Source: Epinephelus fuscoguttatus (Eukaryota > Chordata > Actinopteri > Perciformes > Serranidae). Taken from it: DNA of 64,000 nt. The stretch covers positions 38,484,059 to 38,548,058 of the forward strand of contig NC_064755.1 in assembly GCF_011397635.1 (NCBI RefSeq), given 5' to 3'. Below the pieces are notes generated by a model. That model searched no databases and was not told where the DNA came from. It worked only from the letters and a program-made list of their open reading frames with translations. The translations under genes were made by a program, and so were the position numbers. Below are positions 12,001-21,400 of the stretch, piece after piece; position 1 is the stretch's first letter; every line of letters starts with the position of its first letter.

Positions 12001-12834
12001 CTCAGCAACTCCTCTCCTTGTATAAATAAAGAACAGTCCCTTGATGTTATAGAAAATCATTAAGAAGGCAACCTAAGTACTTTTATATAAGATTGTAAAT
12101 GCAGTACTTTAAATAGAAACAGCAGTATTAATATGGAAGGTTTATAATTATGACATCAATTTCTCTGGTTGTGTCTCATCAAACATTAAACAGGCTGGCC
12201 TGTAATCAGACAATTCAATCACTGTGTGTTTATGTTGTGGTAAATCAATTAGCACACTGAATGAGAGGATACGTTTTCTCATGGGAGAGTCTTTCTTGTT
12301 ACCGTGACTCTCTCCGGGCCCGTAACGACCGAGGGGACCTCTGGTGTTACCACCGCCCCGATTGCCACGGTTCCAGCCCCCGCGTCCACCGTTCGGCATG
12401 GCTCGGTGCCTGAACCGGCCCAGGGCACAGTGGCTCCGTTCCCAGAAGCTGGTCCTCGGGCTCGGCTCGCCGTGAGGACCGAGCCCCGGGGGCAGCAGCA
12501 GCGGAGGCGGCGGCGGAGTGGACGGAGCCGGAGGCCGGTCGGGCCCGCTCGGCCCGCACTGCTGCCGGTGGCTCGGGGGGAACGGGCCGTGTCCGTGAGG
12601 TCCGCGGTTGTATGGCATCATGAGGCGAAAGTCTGGCGGCTGGTGGCCCAGGTGTGGCGGCATGTCGTGCGGGTGTTGGCGAGGTTTCCGTGTCCGTGGA
12701 GGAGCGCCGCGGCCGGGCCTGCTACCATCCCCCCGCCGGAGTGGCACACTTTCCTCGGTTTCATCATCGCAGATCTCTCCGTCCTCCAGCTCGCCCTCCT
12801 CTCTGGGAGAACCGCTCCTCGTGTTTAGATCCAT
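1..12834 (-). CDS. zfc3h1: ZFC3H1 N-terminal half, 15 coding exons, partial at left edge
   Basis: ZFC3H1 is the nuclear scaffold that joins the MTR4 helicase to polyadenylated RNA and directs it to the exosome (PAXT). Coding exons, 5' to 3' on the minus strand: 12834-12273, 10982-10557, 9699-9488, 8346-7890, 7659-7448, 7029-6906, 6523-6426, 6215-6024, 5803-5642, 4878-4741, 4631-4513, 4435-4286, 4131-3957, 3105-2977, and 166 to the edge. All have GT-AG borders and the phases agree. About 1,107 codons are present. Recognisable pieces in order: the acidic EEGELEDGEI start; SFEDLLSKYKQIQLELE; FQAFNIKPLRQKL; LSELQLRLLALQSASKKWQQ; YQYDNYDEVAMDTDSET; a proline run followed by PFADEEEEEEMLLRE; PRHKSVVVSLKDSDDSDSD; FGGLEFMIKEARRT; and coiled coil through LKKLQEQ and EYALKIQKLKEAQAL. 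The C-terminal C3H1 zinc finger and helical repeats lie outside the window. Poly-alanine tracts in exons 2 and 4 look longer than in mammals. Confidence 0.95.
620..1045. repeat. Diverged ~226-bp tandem duplication in a zfc3h1 intron
   Basis: Two adjacent blocks (about 625-845 and 850-1045) share the same ordered segments: an ACTCCATCA.CTGCTCA.TGAGG stretch, AAAGCTAAC.GTCGA, a GTTTAAA..AACGAGT segment, CCTAAA.CGC.ATTTACC, and CAGCAAGGTAATAACAGACAGG. They differ by scattered substitutions and small indels, so this is an old duplication. It sits just before the 22-bp minisatellite in the same intron. Confidence 0.75.
1270..2573. repeat. 22-bp minisatellite, ~59 units, in a zfc3h1 intron
   Basis: The unit reads approximately CTAACAGGGTGAGAGCCAGA plus two variable bases. 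Variants are confined mostly to two sites: GGG/GGT/GGC after ACA, and ATA/ATG/AGG/TGG after CCAG. Some units are one base longer (GGTGTGAG). The array is contiguous, and the similarity between distant units indicates recent turnover. It lies between the exons at 2977-3105 and 1-166. Confidence 0.95.
5505..5620. repeat. TG/CA dinucleotide microsatellites in opposite orientation
   Basis: A TG run, a CA run and a second TG run lie close together in the intron next to the zfc3h1 exon at 5642-5803. The blocks around them (TGTGTATGTGTGACTGTGGTAA) occur twice, so this is a small local duplication or inversion of a microsatellite. Confidence 0.8.
7129..7359. mobile_element. TTAA-flanked non-autonomous element, GGTCCAGTGTG family
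   Basis: The segment starts just after a TTAA with a decayed form of the AAGGTCCAGTGTG end and finishes ACATTGGACCTT before another TTAA. This gives short terminal inverted repeats and a TTAA target duplication. Related copies lie at 19420-20239 and 43690-43945 and share the GTATAATCACCTGAA.AT core. This is a recognisable fish repeat family. It lies in a zfc3h1 intron. Confidence 0.7.
8573..9245. mobile_element. TTAA-flanked element with AGGGACAGTTCA ends
   Basis: The left end reads AGGGACAGTTCA immediately after TTAA. The right end reads TGAACTATTCCT immediately before TTAA, making an imperfect ~12-bp terminal inverted repeat. The interior has no convincing reading frame, so it is non-autonomous. 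It lies in the zfc3h1 intron between exons 8346-7890 and 9699-9488. Confidence 0.65.
9981..10412 (+). other. Unrecognised antisense ORF with acceptor-like start and poly(A) signal
   Basis: Opposite to zfc3h1, inside an intron, a pyrimidine stretch ending TTTTAG (9971-9984) is followed by an open frame of about 114 codons that ends at TGA (10326-10328). An AATAAA lies about 70 bases further on, in the run near 10,400. The translation contains two cysteine pairs (CHFC and CLSC with an extra C) about ten residues apart, which could form a zinc knuckle, and then a basic C-terminal end. I recognise no family. An open frame of this length can occur by chance in AT-rich DNA, so this could be a terminal exon, a decayed captured gene, or nothing. 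Confidence 0.2.
10983..12272. other. zfc3h1 intron 1, no feature recognised
   Basis: This is the ~1.3-kb AT-rich intron between the first two coding exons. The donor (AAAC|GTATCC) and acceptor (GCCTCAG|AGAAG) are placed by phase and by agreement with the SPxRKQ junction of the vertebrate protein. Apart from a short poly(A) run near 11,476, I see no repeat or coding signal in it. Confidence 0.5.
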
Positions 12835-12990
12835 CTTTTAATAATGTCCAATGTGACCAGCGAGCTGCCGGCTGTAAACTCACCGGGCTGAAACCGTTAG
12901 ATTCATGTTTCACCGGACACACAGTCAGCCCGTTCTGACGGTTAGCTAACAGCTAGCTTCTTCTCTGCTGCTGCTCTCACCCAACTCTCA
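12300..12990 (-). promoter_or_regulatory. zfc3h1: CpG-rich first exon and 5' UTR of zfc3h1
   Basis: The first coding exon is strongly GC- and CpG-rich compared with the AT-rich DNA on both sides, as expected of a vertebrate CpG-island promoter extending into exon 1. About 100-150 bases upstream of the ATG remain moderately GC-rich before AT-rich repeats begin near 13,060. No TATA box is evident. The exact start site cannot be read from the sequence. Confidence 0.55.
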
Positions 12991-13107
12991 CGATACACCA
13001 CGAGACTGACGAGAAAGGAAGCTGCCCATATAAGGAGAAGTGACTCATTATTCCCAATGTGGGAAAGTTTATGCACAATAATAAAATAATAAAACTAGAA
13101 TCTTAAC

Positions 13108-13173
13108 TATTATATTATATTATATTATATTATATTATATTATATTATATTATATTATATTATATTATATTAT
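13108..13173. repeat. (TATAT)n simple repeat
   Basis: About thirteen copies of a 5-bp ATATT unit form a pure tandem run in the zfc3h1-tbc1d15 spacer. The rest of 13,180-14,320 is AT-rich with no recognised feature. Confidence 0.9.
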
Positions 13174-14326
13174 GTAGATTTCTTTCAGGGAGTTCCTTTA
13201 ATTTTTTTTCACAACTATTAATAATATATTTCTCATTATACATCCAGGATATTACCCTGCCAATCACTATATGGAGGTTTTTTTTTTTTATTTTATTTTG
13301 TTCTCACACCAACAAGATGATCATAGTCTTTAATGACTTTATATGACTATGGGAAAATGTGTTGTTTGGTTTCTTCTTTAAGTAAAGACATTTGATAATG
13401 ATGTGGGCATTTTAGCTATTAATAAAACTTTTTTGAAGGATGTTGCAAATGTGAAACTACAACAAAAATAATGGTGAATAACGGTTTTACAGTATTTTTG
13501 TCTAGTGTGATATACCCCTGGCTCTGTTCATACTGTTCTTTTGTTTCATCTTAAAAAAGAGGAGAAAGACCAGTCTGAGTTTTAATCAGTTTTGGAAAGC
13601 AACAAAGTACATTTACTCAGGTACTGCACTGAAGTAAAATTTAGAGGTACTTGGTCTTTACTTGTATATTTTTTTTACTGTTGCTTTGTACTTCTACTAC
13701 ACTACATCTCAGGGGAAAATATTGTACTTTTTACTGCACTACCTTTATCTGACAGCTTTAGTTTCTTTACAGATTCAGAATATCTATACAAATATAATCA
13801 ATTATAAATATTCTAATATATATAATATGATAAACTACCCAGCAATATAAAAAGTCATTAAAATGTGCCTCACCTTTACCAGCTGCAACATTTAAATGAT
13901 AAACAAATAAACACATCAATAATTATTATACAATAATATTAATCTGCAGAATGAGTACTTTTAGTTTTGGTACTTTATTTTGATGCAAATTTTACACTTT
14001 CACTTATGTGAGATTTTGACTGCCAGTCTTTTACATGTCATATTTCTGTACTGTGGTACTTCAGTATGGCGTCTGAGTACTTCTTCCACCCCTGCTGTTT
14101 TAATCAAGGATGTTTGACTGGTGAGGGATCTGTCATTGCACTTTCAGTCTTACTGTCAAAACAACTGCTGCAAAACTATTTCTCTCAGGATAACAAGGAT
14201 TTATGTTATGTTATGTTATCTTATGTTATCTTATCTTATCCTACCTAAGAGCAAAGAGTTGTTTTCTTCTCTATGGCTTTATTTTAGAAGCAGAAAAAGA
14301 CGTTTCTGGCACAGCTCCACCTTCCA

Positions 14327-14652
14327 AGGTAAATGGACCTGCATTTGTATAGCACCTTTCTAGTCATCTAGTGACCACTCAAAGCGCTTTTTACACTACG
14401 AGTCACGTTCACCCATTCACACACACATTCATACACTGGTGGCCGAGGCTACCATACAAGGTGCCACCTGCTACTCAGTTTTAACACACTCACACACCGA
14501 CATCGGGACATCACACAGTCATCGGGAGCAATTTGGGGTTCAGTATCTTGCTCAAGGACACTTCGACATGCAGCCTGGAGGAGCCTGGGATCGAACCGCT
14601 GATCTTTCGATTGGTGGACGACCCGCTCTACCTCTGAGCCACAGCCGCCCAA
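14327..14652 (+). mobile_element. Dispersed fish repeat, 'CTCAAAGCGCTTTTTACACTAC' family
   Basis: This copy begins AAATGGACCTGCATTTGTATAG and includes CAAAGCGCTTT, repeated ACTCACACA-type stretches, GGTTCAGTATCTTGCTCAAG, GACACTTCGACATGCAG and an end close to CTGAGCCACAGCCGCCC. A second, more decayed copy lies at 34283-34530. I know this as a very common repeat of teleost genomes but do not recall its class with confidence. The last part has a tRNA-like GGGATCGAACC box. Confidence 0.7.
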
Positions 14653-15237
14653 GGTGCATGAAGTAGAGAAAAAGTAGGTAAGAGGTAAAACACTTGTAGT
14701 GTGCAAAACAACTTTATTATTAGACCAACATGTTTCAGCTTGTGGCCTTCAGGATAACCCTGGTGAATAATAAGAGATATAGAAGAGCAGACAAGCTAAA
14801 TTAATAAAACAGCTAAAAACTTCACAAGAGGCACTAAAGATAAAATTACGGTAGTGCTTAATATGTATGCAAACAAACAGAGTCCACCAGAATAACGTAT
14901 AATGTGATTAAGTAATGATATTCACTGTTGATTTTCACTGGCAACAACTGCTCTTGTAATTGTTGTTCATTTGACAGTAAAGAACCTTGACCCTTAGTTC
15001 AAGTTCAAGTTCTTTATTTAGGCTTCCAAGAAGCAGTCATTGAGCTCAGGCTCCCTCCAAAAATACTCGTTATGTATTAAAAAGTATACATTTTATGTAT
15101 CAAGAGAAGAGGAAGATCTCACAATTGAAAGCAAAAATGAAAATCAAAGCATAGTACAATAGAAATAAGTATAACATTAATAAGATATAGAAAAAAATAA
15201 TATAAACAGAATGTAAACAGGAGGGTATAGGTAAATA

Positions 15238-15317
15238 GATAAATACTTTATTAATCCCAGTGGGTGGGGGAAAGTTACTCTTAATAAAATAAAATAAAAT
15301 AAAATAAAATAAAAAAG
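15238..15317 (+). mobile_element. 3' tail of a LINE-like retrotransposon
   Basis: The segment ATAAATACTTTATTAATCCC followed by a short G-rich stretch and an (AAAAT)n tail matches the usual 3' end of a non-LTR element widespread in fish. Only the tail is present. It ends about 70 bases before the tbc1d15 promoter cluster. Confidence 0.55.
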
Positions 15318-15386
15318 ACGAAGAATGAACTACAAGTGATATGTTTTATCTTTAAAGGAAATAAAAATAAATAACTGAAGATGCAG

Positions 15387-15483
15387 TGCGCATGCGTACC
15401 GGAAGCTGACTTGTCAGTTTTGTTTTGGAAGTTGACAGGCACGTGAGGCGCTGACGTCACTCGGAGAGAGCGCAGGAGGCGAC
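15387..15483 (+). promoter_or_regulatory. tbc1d15: tbc1d15 core promoter: NRF1-like, ETS, E-box and CRE sites
   Basis: Four well-formed sites lie within 100 bases upstream of the start codon: TGCGCATGCG (NRF1-like, 15387-15396), CCGGAAG (ETS/GABP, near 15400), CACGTG (E-box, 15440-15445) and the full palindromic TGACGTCA (CRE, 15452-15459). There is no TATA box. This is a typical housekeeping promoter. Factor binding is inferred from the motifs only. Confidence 0.65.
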
Positions 15484-18400
15484 ATGGCGGCGGACTCTGC
15501 TCCGAAGGTAAAAAAACATGTTTAAGAACTGGTTTAAAGACTCTGCCACAGGCTGTTAGTCTCAGATCTCACCGGGGTTACATATCTGCGTCAGTCCGTA
15601 TGGCTGTTACCCAGGTTACAGCTGCGGGTTCGCGAGCTAAGCAGCGGAGCAGTTAGCTGAAGTTAGCTCGAGTTAGCCGCTGTGCTAACGTTAGCTATAT
15701 TGTAACGACATCATCACAGCAGCAGCAGGAGGAGGAGGAAGAGGAGGAGGACATGCCACGACAGCATTACAGTGAACTGTATATTTAGTTTTTGGATGCA
15801 TATCGCGGCCCGTGAGCTCCTACATGACATGCTAAAAGCTATGCTAGCATTAGCATGTTGCTAACAAAGCCAGCTGACGGTTGTTGACACAGTGGGCCCC
15901 TGAGAATTGGTCAACAGTTAGCTTGTAGGTGTGGAGACAGATTAGTTTCACTATTGTTTGTGTGAACAGCTGACAGTCTGTGTGTTTATGTATAATCTGT
16001 AGATATAAAACGACTTCCATAAATACAAAAAAAGATTTGTAAACTCAGAAAACTAATTTGCAAGTATGATAGTGTTCTGTAAATACACAAATATGGAAAT
16101 AAGTTTGTCTTAGTATTTCTGCTGTGGGAGTTCAATAGGTTCTATGTAAATGATTAACCTATACATTTAAAACAGATTTGTGTCTTTAAAAAACATTTTT
16201 TGCAAATCTAAAACTGATTTGCAAATACACAAACTTATTCTAAAACAAAAGAAACACTCAGTTCGCTTAAATTGGAAATGTGCAAGCCTAGAATTAAGAC
16301 TCAAATAAAAATCTGATTCTGAAATATCTGTTTGAAAGTTGTAGATGTAGATATTCACAAATGGTTTTTTGTATATTTGTAAAATAATTTTTAGATTTTA
16401 CAAATCTTTTTTGTATTTGTGAAAGGTGCTTTATAGTTACAGATTACACATTAACACGTGGACTGTCAATCTGTTCACACAAATACCACTGAGATGAATC
16501 TATGTTGATGGTAGACTACAGAGTTTTAATGATTCTCTTGTGTTTTACAAAAAGTGTAAAAACGTGACAATGTTATTTCCTGCTTCCTGTTCAAACTGAA
16601 CTGAAGCTAACGTCAACATAACATCTGTCCCGCAGGTTCTATTTGAACTTGAAGGAGTCTTCATCCATCCGAGCAGTGATGAAGACGGCATCGAGCAGGA
16701 TTTACTCGTTTCGGGGTCACTTCGGATTGTTGACAAGGTAAAACAGTTCATAGATCACACATTCCTCTCCATGTGTCTTATTACTGTGTCATAATAACAC
16801 TGTGTGTTTTGGCTCATGGCTCCTGGTTTGCTGGTTGTAATAATTTGAGGACATTTTGTGTGTGCACATGTCAGGATGCTGAAATCATGGTGGAGTACAG
16901 ACCTCTGGAAGATACAGTCGACCCTTCAAACATGCTGTGTGCTGGAAAGGTTTGTCTCACTGTGTCTCTGTTCATTTTCATAACACATATAACTACATAC
17001 TACTAGGGCTGGGCAACATAACTACTCCATACAATATATCAATATATTTTAAAACAAGCTACAGATTTAGACAACACTGTTTATATCGATACTGGGTCAA
17101 GTTGCATTACATAACGCTTACCAGTGTCCATCTCTCCTCTCTCACACTTTCCACACAGCTCCACCCCACTCGCTCACTCACTCACTCACTCACTCACTCA
17201 CTCACAAGTTCTACGGCAGTGCTAAGAGAGACACAGTGCTGCTTCTCTGTTTAATATGTCTGCGAATTAGTCAACAGTGCGACATCAGTTGATTCGTTGC
17301 ACGTGCTACCCTAAACCAATCTGTGAGATAAATAAAATGACCGCAGTAGCACAGGTGCAGTACAGCGCTTTGCTGCATGTGTGGGAGACAGGGCTGCTTG
17401 ACTGTGTCAAATGAGCGTTTGTGTGTGAGGTGGATCATAGCGTGTCCCCGTTCTCCTTGGACATGGAGACAGCACCTGGATGGAGGCGACAGATCTATTT
17501 AAAAAAAAAATGCAGCAACAACACAGACGTTTCATATACAAGATGTATATAATGAGGACAAAGGGTCTCTCGCTCCTTCCCTCCCTCGGCCTCTCTGTTG
17601 ATGCTCTGTGAATAACTAAGATTAATAGCCTGAATAAATATCTCAAATGTGGCTTTGACTTGCAACTGAAAACATGTTGCCCATTTTGTAGAAAGTACTA
17701 AGATATATATCGTGTATCGCCAGTCAGCCCGTAAATACAGAGATGTGAATATTTGTCCATATCGCCCAGCCCTACATACTACATATATAACTGCATAGTA
17801 CACATTTAACAACATATACACTACATACATACACGTTATATATATAGCTACATGTTTCATATTATACTACATAAATAACTACAGATAATCTACATGTATA
17901 ACTACAGGTACACCTAATATGTAACAGCGGATACACAATCTTTCTAACTACATACTACGTATACCTACATAACCTAACATACATAACGTGAAACAGAGGT
18001 CCGCTGGCAGACTCCAGCTGGGATCAGTGTGGTTCATGCTCAGGACCTCAACACTCAGACCACCAGGGAGCACCAGCCCTCCGCTTTATTACTGGTTCAA
18101 TTCATAATTTCCATCCACGGTGGAAACTAGAAGCAGTTTTACATCTGAGAAAAGCAGAGAAAATGTGACTATGTGTTTCATCAGGACTCCAGTTCAGTCA
18201 TGGAGTGGGACCAGTGTTCTGGTGAGAAGTCCCACCAGCTGTTAGAAACACAGCAGAGCTACGAGACAGAGTGGGACATGATCAACGCCGTGTCCTTCAA
18301 GAAGAAGACCTGCACGAATGGAGAGGGTGAGTTATCTTTATCTACTTTAATATCCTTAAAAAAAAACAGATGACGATACCAGTTTCGTTTATTAATTCTG

Positions 18401-21400
18401 TTTGTTAATATCATGCCAGCTGTATGTTCAGATGTTCATGTGGTGAACGAGTTTATTCAAACATTAACAGTAAATTACTGCGTCATTTATTTTAGGGCAT
18501 GTTTCTGTATTATTTGGACTACGTGTTCTCATAAAACATCCTGACAGTAAAAGCTGAAACCTGTTTTTTATATAGGAGGAATTGAAAGTGTTAGTGTCAC
18601 CTGACAGACACGTTTCACTGCATTTCACAACATGTGAATGCAGCTGAGCAGTTAACTCTTTCAGTGCCACGCTGTTTATAGTGATTTACATACAGATGTC
18701 CTGATCTGAGTCCTGTCATATTGATGATGTGATCTGATATTTCTATTTACCTCTCAGTCTTGATTAAATATACTTATAGTAGAGTGCGGTAAAGAAAAGC
18801 TGCAGCACCAGTGTAGGGTCTGATCCCTGCTCCTGGTCTTTCAGGCTCTCTAAACCACAGCCATGAGAAGAGCAAGTGGGCGTTCAGCTTCAGTGTGGGC
18901 GACCTCAGGTCCATCACAGTGAAGGAGGAAGGTTGGACCTTTCTGCTCCTCAGACTGAAGGAGTCCCACTCTTCCCTGCCTGCTCTGCACTTCCACCAGG
19001 GCGGCAGCAAACAGTTCCTGGACTGCCTGAGGAGGTTCGCCCTGCTCACTGAGTAAGTACACAATACCACCAATGTATGAATGTCTGAAAGAATGAATGT
19101 ATGAAAGTGTGTCAGACATCAGGCTGCAGTCAGGCTGGGCTCTGATTGGTGAAGTGTACTGGTGCTGTGAGGTAAGTGGTGGCACTAACATGGCTAACAA
19201 GCTAACAACAACATCAGTGTGATACATCTGATGCTATTGATTATATGTTGTTGAAATATCAAGGACATCTTTTCAGTGTAAATCCAGTTAGTAATCAGGA
19301 ATATTCTGATAATAATGATTGAATAAAGACAAAACAAAGCACAACATAAGTTTGGCACTTTGACAAATGTAACTGATCACTGAAAAAGTGCAACTCCTGC
19401 CTATAGGGTAAAATTTTAAGGTCCAGTGTGAAGGAGTTAGGGGGATAAATTGGCAGAAATTAAATACAGTATAATAAGTATCTTTTATTAATTGTGTAAT
19501 CACCTGAAAATACACGTCATGTGTTTTTTTTTTTTGCTCCCTCAAATTCATTGTTTTGAATGCAGACTTGCAGCAGGCAGGCTCAAATGCCAGAGTGATG
19601 TTGTCACGACGCGCACGGCTTCCCAAGCGCCTATTTTTCAGGGCGTGATGGTTGCGCCCTAAGATAAACAGAGTTTTATAAACAGAACTTTTGGAATGTA
19701 GCTACACGCACTGCATGTTATGTGACAAGGAACAACCAATCACAGGCGACAGATATCTTTCCCTTCTCCTGTAAATATGGAGAAGAAATTAATCATTTTA
19801 GTGCAGGACTACCTGGAGGTACCAGGGCTTGATCTGTCCCCTGGCCTAAAACACACTTTCACAACAATGCCAGGAAGAAGATCAGCTCTGCACTCGCTCT
19901 GGCACAAACCAAACACTGGCTCGATATAGGACCATTTGAATTTTTGCGTCGGCCATTGTAGTTAGCGGCCCCTCTTTGACAAGCAGTGTCAGGGAAACAG
20001 ATTTTTTTAACATAAAACAGCTTTGTTCAGCGATTCTACCATTTTAAATCACCTGGTTCATTTGTTTTGGAGAGGAAGAGACCTCTGTGGATAATTCAGC
20101 TGCTCCTGATCAATGACCACTGAAACTTCTCCTAACCAGGAGAAGTTTCTCCTAACCAGGAGAAGTTTCAGCTGGTTGAAATCTGCAGTCCTCATCACTA
20201 AATGCTACTAAATCCCCATAAACCTCACACACTGGACCTTTAAGTTTAAAGCATCGAGGAAAAAACACAAAAAGACCAAACAACACACTGGATCAGTTTG
20301 ATCTGCAGATTACAGCATTTTTTAATGTTTTATGTATTTTATTTCTAGCTGTAACACAAATTATCATAATCAACTCTATTACGTCTTTATTTCACTTTAA
20401 TGGAGAAAATTCTCTGCAGATTGTTTAAAGTGAGCTTTACTGTAGACGTGGGTCTCTACAGTTTGAGAATAAATAAATAAATGTCTGTTGTCATCGTCCA
20501 AAGGAACCATGAAACAACAACAACAGTAAACAGTAACTGTTTTCCTGGGTGAGGCCTTTATATTATTGTCTTAGTTACCGCCGCTGTGTGCTGTGATGTT
20601 AAAGCCTCAGTGGACCCAGTCTCACATTCAGGACACGTTGTTCTCTCTGAACCAGATATCATGTGACATGACTCTGCTGACGACACTCACTGTGTGTCTC
20701 TATCTCGCTGCTGATAGCTGTTATTAAAGTTCTTATCGAAGCCTTTCATAATGAAATCGTCCGGATTAAGTGCCAGGTATTTTCTGACTCAGAGCACCAG
20801 TAACACCAGCAGCACCAGTGTGACGTCCTGCTGACTGTCTGTCTCCTGATTGGCTGTTAAAGTCTGCAGAGATCAATGAAAAGGTTGAGTCACTGTTTCT
20901 GGGTTTTGTTTTGAAGTAACCTGCTTCCAGAGAATTGCATACATTCAAATAAAATATGGTGTTAAAAATTAATCGTAAAGTGAAATAAAACTCAACAATC
21001 AAAGCTTTAAGAAAGAAAGAAAAAATATTAAAAACCTAATTTTTTAAAAACAAATTATACATTTTTGATTTAATTTTAATTGTAAAAAAGTAAGTTCAAT
21101 TTTGTTTATTTTAGATAAATTTGTACTTATTTATCCACACTTTATTTGCACAGAAGCTTAAACCAGGTTTTGGCAAAAAAATTGCTGATTCATTTTCTGT
21201 TGATTAATTGAGAGTCAGTGGAAAGAGTGAGAGGTCAGATCACACTGACTACCTGTGTTTATCTGTAAACGTATGTGTGTTATTGTGTGCAGGTCTACAG
21301 GAGATGAAACATGTCTGTTGGTCAGCACTCCAAACAAAGCTCTGTCTCAGTCCTTTGAGAATCTTCTGGATGACAACAACTTTGGCCTCGTTCATGTAAG

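Noticed and set aside
12304-12828. 174-codon plus-strand frame
   Set aside because: Antisense shadow of GC-rich zfc3h1 exon 1. The minus-strand frame carries the conserved EEGELEDGEI start.
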